Notes under the pieces: generated by a model | What the model was told of the DNA's origin: nothing | Database searches by the model: none | Seen by the model: only the letters and a program-made list of their open reading frames with translations | Shown here: positions 43,456 to 54,913 of the stretch, in pieces | Layout: each line of letters begins with the position of its first letter | Position numbering within the stretch: position 1 is the stretch's first letter | Made by a program: the position numbers and the translations under genes | Origin: Metabacillus schmidteae | GTDB lineage: Bacteria > Bacillota > Bacilli > Bacillales > Bacillaceae | Direction of reading: 5' to 3' | NCBI RefSeq assembly: GCF_903166545.1 | Contig: NZ_CAESCH010000001.1 | Span: 1,368,001 to 1,432,000 of the forward strand | Length of the DNA: 64,000 nt

Positions 43456-44766
43456 ATGAAAAAGGTTTTGAGTTTATTTTTTGTTGCACTTTTTATTGTT
43501 GTATTAGCAGCATGTAGTAAACCCGGCGGTTCAGAACAGGAAGAGACTAAAGATACGACGGAAAAAACATCTACTGAAGCAACTGTACTTGAACCAGAAG
43601 AAGGAGCAGAACTTGTATTATGGAGTAACGGAGATCAAGAAGCTGAATGGGCAGAATATGTTGCAGGAGAATTTACTAATGAATACGGAATTCCAGTAAC
43701 AGTCGAAGAAGTGAGTCATACTGATGCAGCTGGTAAGCTTGAAACAGATGGACCTGCTGGCTTAGGTGGAGATGTATTTACAGGAGCACATGACCATGTT
43801 GGGAATATGGAAGTAGCTGGATTAATCTATGATAATTATTTTGCGGATGAATACAAAGAGCGTTTCATGGAAGGAGCAGTAACAGCGGTTTCTGCAAATT
43901 CAGATGGAGAGTATAAAATGTTTGGATATCCATTAGCAATCGAAACAGTTGGTCTTTTCTATAACCAAGATTTACTTGATCAAATGGGCTTTGAACCAGC
44001 TGAAACGATGGAAGAACTGATGCAACAATCAAAAGAATTTATGGGAAAAAATCCAGGATCTTATGGATTTATGGTTGAACCTGGTAACTTTTACCTGATT
44101 CATGGATTCCTTGGAGGATATGGCGGTTATATATTTGGTGAGAATAACACAAATCCAGAAGATATTGGATTAAACAATGAAGGTGGACTTAAAGCTGCAG
44201 AATTAATGAAGAAGATTCATGATGAAATCCTACCACTTAAAAAAGAAGACATAACTGGAGATGTCATTAGTTCACAATTTAATGAGGGAAAACTTTTATA
44301 TTATATAACTGGTCCATGGGCAGTAAAAGGTCATCAAGAAGCAGGTGTAAATTTTGGAGTGAAAACAATGCCTAAGCTAGACAATGGAGAAGTTCCTACA
44401 ACTTTCTCAAGTGTTAAATCTTTATTTGTAAACGCTTATAGTGATTACCCTAAAGCAGCGACATTATTGGCTCAATTTGCTACAACGGATGAAATGCTAC
44501 TAAAACGATATGAAATGACAGGACAATTACCACCTTCTAATGCTCTACTTGAAGATGAAACAATTAAATCAGATGAACTGAATCTTGCTTTCCTAGAACA
44601 GTCGCAATATTCTATTTCAATGCCTAATATTCCTGCAATGCAACATGTCTGGGCAGGAATGGAAGTAGCATTTACTTCACTTTGGAATGGAGAATCAGAA
44701 CCAAAAGCTGCACTTGATAAAGGGGTTCAACAAATTAAAGACGCAATTGATTCACAAACAAAATAA
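43456..44766 (+). CDS. mdxE: Maltodextrin-binding lipoprotein (MdxE/MalE type)
   Basis: 436 aa. Signal peptide with lipobox LAAC, acidic/Thr linker to about residue 45, then a MalE-type fold (ELVLWSNGDQEAEWAEYVAG, YPLAIETVGLFYNQDLLDQ, GPWAVKGHQEAG, FVNAYSDYPKAATLLA). Captures maltose/maltodextrins outside the cell for MdxF/MdxG. AAAGGTGGGAG precedes ATG 43456. First gene after the operator array. A 14-bp hairpin separates it from mdxF. Confidence 0.9.
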   Translation: MKKVLSLFFVALFIVVLAACSKPGGSEQEETKDTTEKTSTEATVLEPEEGAELVLWSNGDQEAEWAEYVAGEFTNEYGIPVTVEEVSHTDAAGKLETDGPAGLGGDVFTGAHDHVGNMEVAGLIYDNYFADEYKERFMEGAVTAVSANSDGEYKMFGYPLAIETVGLFYNQDLLDQMGFEPAETMEELMQQSKEFMGKNPGSYGFMVEPGNFYLIHGFLGGYGGYIFGENNTNPEDIGLNNEGGLKAAELMKKIHDEILPLKKEDITGDVISSQFNEGKLLYYITGPWAVKGHQEAGVNFGVKTMPKLDNGEVPTTFSSVKSLFVNAYSDYPKAATLLAQFATTDEMLLKRYEMTGQLPPSNALLEDETIKSDELNLAFLEQSQYSISMPNIPAMQHVWAGMEVAFTSLWNGESEPKAALDKGVQQIKDAIDSQTK

Positions 44767-44775
44767 AGTAGTAAT

Positions 44776-44808
44776 GGTGAGCTAATATCTATAGGATATT
44801 AGCTCACC
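44776..44808 (+). other. Intraoperonic 14-bp hairpin between mdxE and mdxF
   Basis: GGTGAGCTAATATC (44776-44789) pairs perfectly with GATATTAGCTCACC (44795-44808), 5-nt loop, no T run. Likely protects the mdxE message or tempers downstream expression. Confidence 0.7.
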
Positions 44809-44828
44809 GTTAAGAAGGAGGTAATACT

Positions 44829-46235
44829 GTGGGTGAACAAGCTAGTACCAATTTAGGTGATGTAAAAAAGCCTGGACAACAAAAAGTAATAAAAACTCCT
44901 GGAAATCCGACATCTTCTAATAAACCATTCTTCACAAAACCTAAAATCGCTGCACTGTTGTCTTTACTATTTATGGGTCTTGGGCAAATATACAATAAAC
45001 AAATTTTAAAAGGTTTGTCTTTTCTTGCTTTAGAACTGTATCTTCTTATTTTTTGGACTCTGCCTTTTCAATGGGCATTGTGGGGACTAACAACTCTCGG
45101 TGAAACTGCACAAACACGAAAAGGCTTTGAAATTGTGCAAGGAGATCATTCTATCTTTTTAATGATCGAAGGAATTTTATTCTTAATTTCATTTCTTCTA
45201 TTTTTATGGTTTTATTATTTAAATATCCGTGATGCATACAAAGTTGCAACTAAAAGTGATAAAGGAATTAAACCCAATAATGTAAAAGAAATGTTTAAAA
45301 ATATTTGGGAAAATGGGTTCCCGTACCTTTTGTTAACACCGTCTATCCTATTTACATCCTTCTTAACGATTCTACCTTTGTTATTTGGTATTTTAATTGC
45401 TTTTACAAACTATTCAGCACCTAATCATTTACCACCAAAGTCTTTAGTCGATTGGGTTGGCTTTGATACATTTATTCAGTTATTCCAAATGAAAACATGG
45501 AGTACGACTTTTTATGGAGTATTCAGCTGGACTGTTATATGGGCTGTACTTTCAACACTAACAACATTCTTTTTAGGACTGATTTTTGCCGTCTTAATTA
45601 ATCAAAAAGGGGTTAAATTTAAGAAGGTTTGGAGAAGTATCTTTATTTTACCTTGGGCCATTCCTCAGTTTGTATCAATTTTAATTTTTAGAAATATATT
45701 TAATGGACAGTTTGGACCGATTAATAAATATTTAATGGATTTAGGCATTATTGAATCAGCTATACCTTGGTTAGCAGACCCATTGTTGGCTAAAGTTACA
45801 CTTGTAGTTGTAAATATGTGGTTTGGTTTCCCATTTTGGATGGTGTTGATGAGTGGTGTCATGACAAGTATTGATAAAGAAGTATATGAAGCAGCCGAAG
45901 TAGACGGAGCTTCTCCAATGCAAAGATTTTGGAAAATTACAATGCCATTAATTATGTTTGCTACTGCACCACTTGCAATCATGTCATTTGCAGGAAATTT
46001 TAATAACTTTAATATTATTTACTTAATGACACAGGGTGGACCAGTAAATACGGATTATTCATACGCTGGATCCACAGATATATTAATAAGCTGGATCTAT
46101 AAATTGACGCTCGATAATAGCCAATTTGCTGTCGCTTCTGTTGTATCAATTTTAATATTTGCTGTAATTGCGACCTTCTCCATATATAACTTTAGAAAAA
46201 CAAGAGCCTTTAAAGAGGAGGATATGATGTCATGA
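44829..46235 (+). CDS. mdxF: Maltodextrin ABC transporter permease MdxF (MalF type)
   Basis: 468 aa from GTG 44829 (AAGGAGGT seven bases upstream). Residues 1-35 are polar, about 35-140 carry extra helices that begin ALLSLLFMGLGQIYNKQILK (TM2-like), then the MalF core follows with the EAA loop EAAEVDGASPMQRFWKITMP near residue 360. Forms the channel with MdxG. The B. subtilis MdxF also has an N-terminal extension. Overlaps mdxG by four bases. Confidence 0.9.
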   Translation: MGEQASTNLGDVKKPGQQKVIKTPGNPTSSNKPFFTKPKIAALLSLLFMGLGQIYNKQILKGLSFLALELYLLIFWTLPFQWALWGLTTLGETAQTRKGFEIVQGDHSIFLMIEGILFLISFLLFLWFYYLNIRDAYKVATKSDKGIKPNNVKEMFKNIWENGFPYLLLTPSILFTSFLTILPLLFGILIAFTNYSAPNHLPPKSLVDWVGFDTFIQLFQMKTWSTTFYGVFSWTVIWAVLSTLTTFFLGLIFAVLINQKGVKFKKVWRSIFILPWAIPQFVSILIFRNIFNGQFGPINKYLMDLGIIESAIPWLADPLLAKVTLVVVNMWFGFPFWMVLMSGVMTSIDKEVYEAAEVDGASPMQRFWKITMPLIMFATAPLAIMSFAGNFNNFNIIYLMTQGGPVNTDYSYAGSTDILISWIYKLTLDNSQFAVASVVSILIFAVIATFSIYNFRKTRAFKEEDMMS

Positions 46236-47071
46236 TCGGTTTATCTTTGAAAAATAAAATAAGCACCGTGATCATTTATACCATTTTAATTATTACCACG
46301 ATCTTTGTCCTTTATCCGGTAGTCTGGGTTATTACTGGGTCCTTGAACCCTGGCGATTCCTTATTTTCAACTAGTTTAATCCCAGAGTCATTATCATTGC
46401 GGCATTACGCCTATTTATTCCAAGAAACGGATTATCTTCTTTGGTATAAAAATACGCTGAAAATTGCGTTTTGGAATATGGTTTTATCTACTTTCTTAGT
46501 TGTTACAGCAGCATACGCATTTTCAAGATTCCGTTTTCCAGGTAGAAAACAGGGGCTAATGACAATGCTTGTTTTACAAATGTTCCCTGGTTTTATGGGA
46601 ATGATTGCAATCTATATTCTCTTATTGCAAATGAATTTGCTAGATAACCATTGGGGGCTGATTCTAGTATATGCAGGTGGTTCGATTCCATTTGGTGCAT
46701 GGCTAGTTAAGGGATACTTTGATGGTCTTCCAAGAAGCTTAGAAGAAGCAGCAAAAATTGATGGTGCAAGCCATGTCACAATCTTCTATAAAATTATGAT
46801 GCCACTTTCAAAACCGATCTTAGTATTTATTGGGGTCACGAACTTTATTGGACCGTGGATGGACTTTATTTTTGCAAGACTCGTTCTTCGCTCAGGTGAA
46901 AAGAAGACATTAGCAATTGGTTTATTTGAAATGGTAACAGGACGGGGAAATAGTGAATTTACAACTTTTGCAGCAGGGGCAGTATTAGTAGCTGTACCGA
47001 TTACTATTTTATTTTTCATCTTTCAGGACCAACTTGTAGATGGTCTAAAAGCGGGAGCTAATAAAGGGTAA
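46232..47071 (+). CDS. mdxG: Maltodextrin ABC transporter permease MdxG (MalG type)
   Basis: 279 aa, six helices. MalG motifs VLYPVVWVITGSLNPGD near the N-terminus and the EAA loop EEAAKIDGASHVTIFYKIMM near residue 170. ATG 46232 overlaps the mdxF stop (ATGA) with GAGGAGG upstream. No dedicated ATPase gene is present, so the transporter probably uses a shared MsmX-type ATPase encoded elsewhere. Confidence 0.92.
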   Translation: MIGLSLKNKISTVIIYTILIITTIFVLYPVVWVITGSLNPGDSLFSTSLIPESLSLRHYAYLFQETDYLLWYKNTLKIAFWNMVLSTFLVVTAAYAFSRFRFPGRKQGLMTMLVLQMFPGFMGMIAIYILLLQMNLLDNHWGLILVYAGGSIPFGAWLVKGYFDGLPRSLEEAAKIDGASHVTIFYKIMMPLSKPILVFIGVTNFIGPWMDFIFARLVLRSGEKKTLAIGLFEMVTGRGNSEFTTFAAGAVLVAVPITILFFIFQDQLVDGLKAGANKG

Positions 47072-47121
47072 ACTCAGGGTAGAAGAAATAGAGATTGTAA
47101 AAAGCTCTATTTCTTTCTGTA

Positions 47122-47319
47122 AGCAGTTTTTCGCTAGGAAGAACAGATGATCAAGAGGTTCTTATATTTCATAACGTATCTAAAGATCTTCTTGTCTTGA
47201 AATTAGATGAAGAGGACAAGGAATTTAAGCAAGTCTACTATTCTACTTTTGAAAAACCAATATTAAAGGAAAAGGTAGATTTACCGCCTTATTCAACTCT
47301 GGTTTTAATGAGAAATTAA
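47122..47319 (+). pseudogene. 3' remnant of a GH13 alpha-amylase-type gene
   Basis: An open frame of 65 codons without a start reads SSFSLGRTDDQEVLIFHNVS, then a stretch ending VDLPPYSTLVLMRN and a stop at 47317-47319. This is the shape of the C-terminal beta domain of GH13 amylases (VLIFHN...; LPPYSTLVL). The catalytic barrel is absent. It fills the gap between mdxG and the LacI gene, so an amylase gene has been deleted from the locus. Confidence 0.65.
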
Positions 47320-47513
47320 TTGATTTAATAAATTGGTACAGCGTCGCTATATCTAATTAATTCGTGATAAAATAAGAGAAGTTGATTGATTATCGTGTTG
47401 TTAAGAGATAAATGTTTAATCCCTTTTATTTAGAAGAAAGATTAAAAGTATTCGGGTTATAAAGAAATTGATTTGATTTTATTTTATGTTCTATAGTGAG
47501 AGGAATAGGATAG

Positions 47514-48536
47514 ATGGATAGACCAACGATTAAGGATATAGCTAGTATGGCAAATGTTTCAATAGGGACCGTATCAAATGTTATTAATGGAAAAGGACGT
47601 TTTTCCGAAGAGACAAGAAAAAAAATAGAAAAAATTATAAAGCAGTCCAACTATATGCCAAATGTAGCTGCTCGAAGCTTGAAGGATAAGTTGAATCCAT
47701 TGATTGCGTTGGTTGTACCATTCGCACCAAGAGGAGAAATCATCATGAATCCCTTTTTCTCACAACTTATTGCAGGAGTTGAAAGTGGGGCAAGAGATCG
47801 AAAATTTCACGTTATTGTAACTGGTTTAAAAGAAGAGCCGGAACTATCGTTTTTATTAGAAAAACATATTAATGGACTAATTGTGTTTGGTGCAAATGAT
47901 AACCCTGAGCTTTTAGATGATATTCAAAAGTTAAAATTACCTACTGTTTATATGGACAGTTATTTGGCAGACTCAGACCTTTACCAAGTTGGATTGAATG
48001 ATGAAATGGGTGGGTATCTGGGGACTAAACATTTACTGAACCTGGGCCATAGATCTATTTTGGTCTTATCAGGTAAGGTAACTGAGGTTAATTCAATAGG
48101 TCATTATCGTTTATTAGGCTACCGCAAGGCATTGGAAGAGGCTGGGATTGAGTATAATCATGAATTAATTATTCAAAATGAATTTTCAGTAGAGGAAGGT
48201 TATCACTCAGTGCAGCAAATGTTGCAATATAAAGATCGGGCAACTGCTATTTTCGCTTTTTCTGACATGGCAGCAATGGGAGTTTTGAAAGCTTGTTATG
48301 ATTTAAATATTTCTGTTCCAGAGGAATTTTCAGTGATGGGATTTGATGACCTCTACTTCTCGGAATATTTAACCCCAGGTTTAACGACCATAAGGCAGGA
48401 TATTTATGGAAGAGGGCAATCAGCTGTAAAATTATTAATAGATCAAATTGAAAATAAAAATCCACAGGATCGAAAAATTATTAGTCCAGTTAGTTTAAAA
48501 GTACGACAAAGTACAGCACCTATAAGAAAACAATAA
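47514..48536 (+). CDS. mdxR: LacI-family regulator of the maltodextrin locus (MdxR/MalR-like)
   Basis: 340 aa. N-terminal LacI helix-turn-helix PTIKDIASMANVSIGTVSNV with hinge ARSLKD, then a periplasmic-binding-type effector domain (VMGFDDLYFSEYLTPGLTTI). Probably represses mdxEFG, the neopullulanase and the glucosidase by binding the TGATTAAACGTTnnATCA sites and is released by maltose/maltodextrin. AGAGGAATAGGAT precedes ATG 47514. Confidence 0.9.
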   Translation: MDRPTIKDIASMANVSIGTVSNVINGKGRFSEETRKKIEKIIKQSNYMPNVAARSLKDKLNPLIALVVPFAPRGEIIMNPFFSQLIAGVESGARDRKFHVIVTGLKEEPELSFLLEKHINGLIVFGANDNPELLDDIQKLKLPTVYMDSYLADSDLYQVGLNDEMGGYLGTKHLLNLGHRSILVLSGKVTEVNSIGHYRLLGYRKALEEAGIEYNHELIIQNEFSVEEGYHSVQQMLQYKDRATAIFAFSDMAAMGVLKACYDLNISVPEEFSVMGFDDLYFSEYLTPGLTTIRQDIYGRGQSAVKLLIDQIENKNPQDRKIISPVSLKVRQSTAPIRKQ

Positions 48537-48586
48537 AAAGGAGTTTCTAATAGCCTAGTGGCTATTATGCTCCTATACTCACTAAT

Positions 48587-50383
<1,797 letters not shown>

Positions 50384-50465
50384 AAAGCTAGTTCAAAGTG
50401 GCGTAGCTGCTGGAAGTGACTTAAGGATCGGTTCCGACAGCATGATAGCTATTCGTAGGAATAAA

Positions 50466-50483
50466 GGATGAAACGTTTTTATA
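50466..50483. promoter_or_regulatory. LacI/CcpA-like operator before malL
   Basis: GGATGAAACGTTTTTATA keeps the GAAACGTTTT core of the O4 site. About 80 bp upstream of the glucosidase start. Confidence 0.5.
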
Positions 50484-50564
50484 ACAGAGCAAAGCGTAGA
50501 ACACTATGTAGGTTTTTAAATGTAATTATCAACTGAAAAAATGAATTAGGGAGTGCCATTTGAC

Positions 50565-52232
50565 ATGAAAAAAGTATGGTGGAAGGAAGCGGTTGCATAT
50601 CAAGTCTATCCAAGATCTTTCAATGACAGTAATGGTGATGGAATTGGTGATTTACAAGGAATGATACAAAAACTAGATTATATAAAGAGTCTAGGTATCG
50701 ATGTCATTTGGATTTGCCCAATGTATAAATCCCCTAATGATGATAATGGATATGATATATCTGATTACCAGGACATTATGGACGATTTTGGTACAATGCA
50801 AGATTTTGATCAATTGTTAGAAGAAGTTCATAAGCGGGATATGAAGCTAATTATTGATTTAGTAATAAATCATACATCTGATGAACATCCATGGTTTATA
50901 GAATCTAGTTCCTCAAAAGATAGTCCAAAAAGGGATTGGTATATCTGGAGAGACGGTAAAGGTAATAAAGAACCAAATAATTGGGAAAGTATTTTCTCAG
51001 GTTCCGCTTGGAAATATGACGAAAAAACCAAACAGTATTTCATGCATATTTTTTCTGCAAGACAACCCGATTTAAATTGGGAAAATCCAGATGTTCGCAC
51101 AGCTCTTTATGAAATGATTAATTGGTGGCTTGATAAAGGTATTGATGGTTTCCGAGTTGATGCCATTAGTCACATTAAGAAAATTTCAGGATTACCTGAT
51201 TTACCAAACCCGAAAGAGTTAGACTACGTCCCTTCATATCAAGGACATATGAATCGTGAAGGAATACAAGAGTTTCTTCAAGAGTTAAAAGAGGAAACAT
51301 TTGATAAGTACGATATTATGACCGTTGGTGAAGCGAATGGAGTATCTACTAGTCAAGCGGAAGAGTGGGTTGGCGAAGAAAACGGTAAGTTTAATATGAT
51401 CTTTCAGTTTGAGCATTTGGGATTATGGGATAAGGGTTCAAATGGTGGAGTCGATTTACATTCTTTACGTAGAGCCTTAACGAAATGGCAAAAAGCGCTT
51501 GAAAGTAATGGTTGGAATGCTTTGTTTTTAGAAAATCATGATCAACCACGGAGTGTATCTACATGGGGTAACGATAAGAAGTTTCATGTTCAAAGTTCGA
51601 AAAGTTTGGCAACCATGTATTTTTTAATGCAAGGAACACCATTTATTTATCAGGGACAAGAAATTGGAATGACGAATGTAAAGTTTGAATCTATCAATCA
51701 ATATAACGATATAGGAATGGTCAACTACTATAATATTGAGACCGCAAAGGGAAGGGCCCATGAGGATGTCATGCAGGTTATTTGGGAGCGCGGAAGAGAT
51801 AATAGTCGAACACCAATGCAGTGGGATGATAGTGAAAATGCAGGATTTACCTCTGGATCACCTTGGTTAGGAATAAACCCAAACTATAAAGAGATAAATG
51901 TCAAACAACAACAAAATAATCCAGATTCAATATTAAATTATTTTAAATGTTTAATTCGACTCCGCAAAGATCATGAAGTATTAGTATATGGAGATTATAA
52001 CAATATAAATGAAAGACATACCAAGGTGTATTCGTATACAAGAACCAAAGGTGACGATCAAATTCTAGTTATGTGTAATCTTTTTCAAGATCAAATTACA
52101 TACAAGCTTCCTAAAAAATTAAAATTCACCTCAAGTAAATTATTACTTGCTAACTACCAAAACGATGATACCCTTGGTTATTCTATTAAACTAAGACCGT
52201 ATGAAACAAGAGTCTATAAGCTAAGTAGATAA
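50565..52232 (+). CDS. malL: Oligo-1,6-glucosidase / alpha-glucosidase (GH13_31)
   Basis: 555 aa from ATG 50565; GGGAGTG lies nine bases upstream and its GTG (50553) is the less likely start. GH13 barrel with VYPRSFNDSNGDGIGDLQGM, DLVINHTSDEHPWF, nucleophile Asp about 199 (GFRVDAISHI), acid Glu about 256 (VGEANG) and Asp about 326 (LENHDQPR), close to the D199/E255/D329 set of oligo-1,6-glucosidase. Cytoplasmic release of glucose from isomaltose or maltose-type oligomers. Last gene of the locus. Confidence 0.93.
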   Translation: MKKVWWKEAVAYQVYPRSFNDSNGDGIGDLQGMIQKLDYIKSLGIDVIWICPMYKSPNDDNGYDISDYQDIMDDFGTMQDFDQLLEEVHKRDMKLIIDLVINHTSDEHPWFIESSSSKDSPKRDWYIWRDGKGNKEPNNWESIFSGSAWKYDEKTKQYFMHIFSARQPDLNWENPDVRTALYEMINWWLDKGIDGFRVDAISHIKKISGLPDLPNPKELDYVPSYQGHMNREGIQEFLQELKEETFDKYDIMTVGEANGVSTSQAEEWVGEENGKFNMIFQFEHLGLWDKGSNGGVDLHSLRRALTKWQKALESNGWNALFLENHDQPRSVSTWGNDKKFHVQSSKSLATMYFLMQGTPFIYQGQEIGMTNVKFESINQYNDIGMVNYYNIETAKGRAHEDVMQVIWERGRDNSRTPMQWDDSENAGFTSGSPWLGINPNYKEINVKQQQNNPDSILNYFKCLIRLRKDHEVLVYGDYNNINERHTKVYSYTRTKGDDQILVMCNLFQDQITYKLPKKLKFTSSKLLLANYQNDDTLGYSIKLRPYETRVYKLSR

Positions 52233-52293
52233 TTATTTCCATTTTATTTAGAAAACTGTAATTTAATACAAATTATTAGTGGTATATAACATA

Positions 52294-52327
52294 TAAGCTC
52301 AAACATTTGTACAAATGTTTGAGCTTA
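52294..52327. repeat. Perfect 34-bp palindrome without loop
   Basis: TAAGCTCAAACATTTGT (52294-52310) is followed directly by its exact reverse complement (52311-52327). No T run follows. It lies between convergent malL and the metallophosphoesterase gene, so it may act as a bidirectional transcription stop. Confidence 0.8.
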
Positions 52328-52420
52328 ATAATTGTGGTGGTTAGAAAAATAAATCAACATTAACCTGCTGAGAAGTAGGTTAATCTGAAAAGACTAACAT
52401 TACACCAGTCCACATTTACA

Positions 52421-53494
52421 TTATTTAAAGGTTACATCAATCACCATTACTTCTGATTGACTTCCAATTCTTAATTCCGGTCCCCATAAACCAAGTCCTG
52501 ATGAGGTGAATGAATGGAGTTGTTCTTTTTGTAAATAGCCCCAGTCATTTTCAAATAATCTGTTTGTAATGAAGTTTGCTGGGAAAAGCTGGCCTCTATG
52601 TGTATGGCCTGAAACAATGATATCTACACCACTTTCCTCGGCAGCACCAAGTTCTCTTGGCTGATGGTCAATCATAATCATTGGTTTAGATTGATCTAAA
52701 TCAGCAACCAATTCGCTAATATGCTTTCGATCTTTTTCAGTGAAATCTTGTCTTCCTACTATATAAAATAGCTCATTAACGTTGATTACTTCATCTTGTA
52801 GGAAGTGAATACCGTTTTTTTCTATTTCGGTTTCCAAAGCATCAACCTTATTCTCATAATAATCGTGATTGCCTGGAACCGCATAGACTCCTAGAGGACC
52901 TTTTATTTCCTTCATGATATCCCCGATTTTATTAGTTAGATAAGGTTCCATCTCGTTATTAATGATATCTCCAGCAATTAAAACAATATCAGGATTCTGC
53001 TCTTTAACAATCTCGACCATTTGCAATAAGTTATGTGTCCCGATTTTTTCACCTATATGAATGTCAGATGCAAGCAGCACCTTTAATTTCTTCATTTCCG
53101 ATTGCTTATCAATATGTACTTCGTAATTTCTAACGGTTGTATTCCATGCATTATATGAACCATATATAAAGACAAATGCGAAAAATACCAAAACCCCTAT
53201 TCCAATTTGAAACTTTCCTTTCTTTTTTAATGCAAAGTAAATAATATTTGCAATAGGCAGTACAACAATACTGTACCCAACCACAACCATCCAATAACTG
53301 CCAACGGTGTCGAGTATCTTTAAATCTAGTATTCTACCTAGGATAAAAGAGACTGATAAAAAGCCTATTACAGAGAAGTATGTTTTTTTATATGTAAACA
53401 TAAATTTTGAATTTAACCAAATCCAGCCATTGTAGCCGATGTACATGTTCATTGCAAAGAAGAATAGTAAAAATAAAATTCCGAAAAGTTGCAT
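52421..53494 (-). CDS. Membrane-anchored metallophosphoesterase
   Basis: 357 aa. Four or five hydrophobic helices in residues 1-120, then a calcineurin-like phosphoesterase with ASDIHIGE, IAGDIINNE, VPGNHDYYENK, MIDHQP and VSGHTHRGQ in order, giving the full dinuclear metal site. AAGGGAG precedes ATG 53494. Similar in layout to the YkuE/YpbG-type phosphoesterases; substrate unknown. Not linked in function to the neighbouring sugar genes. Confidence 0.9.
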   Translation of the reverse strand: MQLFGILFLLFFFAMNMYIGYNGWIWLNSKFMFTYKKTYFSVIGFLSVSFILGRILDLKILDTVGSYWMVVVGYSIVVLPIANIIYFALKKKGKFQIGIGVLVFFAFVFIYGSYNAWNTTVRNYEVHIDKQSEMKKLKVLLASDIHIGEKIGTHNLLQMVEIVKEQNPDIVLIAGDIINNEMEPYLTNKIGDIMKEIKGPLGVYAVPGNHDYYENKVDALETEIEKNGIHFLQDEVINVNELFYIVGRQDFTEKDRKHISELVADLDQSKPMIMIDHQPRELGAAEESGVDIIVSGHTHRGQLFPANFITNRLFENDWGYLQKEQLHSFTSSGLGLWGPELRIGSQSEVMVIDVTFK

Positions 53495-53601
53495 GTAAAA
53501 CTCCCTTCATGATGAAAACTATTAACTCTTCCATTTGTAACTTATTCCTTTTAAATTTTCAAGAATAATAAAACAAGTATTGCTATTATCTGGTTGAAAG
53601 C

Positions 53602-53631
53602 AAAAAAAAAACCGGGAAGTCCGGTTTTTTA
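53602..53631. terminator. Bidirectional terminator
   Basis: An A run plus ACCGG pairs with CCGGT plus a T run across GAAGT. It works on either strand and mainly ends the YtxH-like gene. Confidence 0.8.
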
Positions 53632-54192
53632 TCGTCCAATTTGACCTGGTAATTTACTGTCATTGTTTTTGGGTGAATTGCTGTTAAAGCCAGTACTATT
53701 ATTTGAAGTAGAAACACTATTCATGGAACCGCTTGATTGGTTATTGTTTTCATCCATAACTTCTGCGCCAGCTTCCTTTACCTTTCCGCCGATGTCTTTA
53801 AGCTCGGATGTAGCTTCCTTGGCAGTCGAAAGAATATCTGTTGACTCCTCTTTGACTTGGTTGACCTGGCCGACAATTTCTCCATTTATCTTTTCATATA
53901 GGTTTTGAGCATCGTTGATGGCGTCCTTTAAAATAGATTGGGCTGATTTGATTCGTTCTTGTAGGTCGTTTTTAACACCGGATGGATCATTTTTCACTTG
54001 TCCAACCATTTCTATTGTATTGTCTTTCAAACTCTTCGTATTGGAAGCTACTTTCTGTCTCGTGTTTGAGTCAAGCATGGCTAGTGCTCCGCCAATTACT
54101 GCTCCCCAAACCATTCCTTTTACTAGCTTTCCGTTCTGTTCTTCTTCGTTTGATGAAACATTCGAATTTTTATAGGAAACTACTTGTGTCAT
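53629..54192 (-). CDS. YtxH-domain protein
   Basis: 187 aa from ATG 54192, nine bases behind AGGAGG; an ATG at 54201 abuts the ribosome site and is unlikely. A single glycine-rich hydrophobic segment GMVWGAVIGGALAML near residues 25-45, then a long amphipathic, probably coiled region (KDNTIEMVGQVKNDP onward) and a Ser/Asn-rich disordered tail. YtxH-like proteins are general-stress envelope proteins of unclear role. Confidence 0.8.
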   Translation of the reverse strand: MTQVVSYKNSNVSSNEEEQNGKLVKGMVWGAVIGGALAMLDSNTRQKVASNTKSLKDNTIEMVGQVKNDPSGVKNDLQERIKSAQSILKDAINDAQNLYEKINGEIVGQVNQVKEESTDILSTAKEATSELKDIGGKVKEAGAEVMDENNNQSSGSMNSVSTSNNSTGFNSNSPKNNDSKLPGQIGR

Positions 54193-54201
54193 AAAAACCA
54201 T

Positions 54202-54474
54202 CCTCCTAAACTAATTTGGTATAGGGTATTGGTTTTTTAATTTCCCGTTTTCTTTCTATTTAAACTTTTAGTGGCATTAAGAATGTGTTTAATAGGTTTT
54301 TCCATATAAAAAAGCTTTAAATCTTCTTACAGCTATGCACATCTCTTTTCGATTTTCTTTTCTCTGTTCCAGATAAAAGAGTTACTATTCTAAAGCACAC
54401 GTTGGAATCAAATTTATATTGATAATATTTTATGAGTTAGAGAAAAATAGTGTTTAGGAAAGGAGGGATTGTGA
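54202..54474. other. Divergent intergenic region
   Basis: Promoter region between the YtxH-like gene and the cupredoxin gene. No ORF; no clear operator seen. Confidence 0.4.
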
Positions 54475-54864
54475 ATGTCTGTGAAAAAGTGGGTAACAGG
54501 ATTGGTCGTTGTGCTTGCGATGATTGTGGTTGTGACAACTCTAGGCTCACGCGGCGTATTTGCCGAATCCGAAGTTGTAACTCAGCCTATGGAGTCGGTA
54601 AAATCGATTGAGGTTGAGTTGAACGATGATTACTTTAATCCGAAAGTTATCACTATTTCGAATGGAACAACCACAACGTTGATATTGAAAAATAAAGGTA
54701 AGAAAGAGCATACCTTCACAGTGGAAAAGCTAGAAATTGACGCTGAGGTTCAGCCTGGAAAAGAAAAAAGCATTACCGTGAAACCGAAACAGCTTGGTAC
54801 ATTTGAACTGATATGTCGGTACCATCTCCAGGAAGGAATGGTTGGAAAAGTAATAGTCAAATAG
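54475..54864 (+). CDS. Secreted cupredoxin-domain protein
   Basis: 129 aa. Signal peptide (SVKKWVTGLVVVLAMIVVVT, cleavage near AFAES-like VFAES), then a cupredoxin fold with a complete type 1 copper set: His in KEHTF, Cys in LICRYH, His in the same motif and Met in QEGMVG. Probably an extracytoplasmic blue-copper electron carrier or copper-binding protein related to EfeO/plastocyanin-like domains. GAAAGGAGGG precedes ATG 54475. Monocistronic with its own terminator. Confidence 0.87.
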   Translation: MSVKKWVTGLVVVLAMIVVVTTLGSRGVFAESEVVTQPMESVKSIEVELNDDYFNPKVITISNGTTTTLILKNKGKKEHTFTVEKLEIDAEVQPGKEKSITVKPKQLGTFELICRYHLQEGMVGKVIVK

Positions 54865-54865
54865 C

Positions 54866-54894
54866 AAGCAGGTCCAATCAGGACTTGCTTTTAA
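54866..54894 (+). terminator. Terminator of the cupredoxin gene
   Basis: AAGCAGGTCC (54866-54875 region) pairs with GGACTTGCTT (one G-U) around AATCA, followed by TTTT. Confidence 0.75.
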
Positions 54895-54913
54895 AAATCT
54901 TTAAAAATGATAA

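Noticed and set aside
53663..54194. Three plus-strand ORFs opposite the YtxH-like gene
   Set aside because: Ser/Phe/Leu-rich shadow frames; the minus-strand gene has a good ribosome site, a domain and a terminator.
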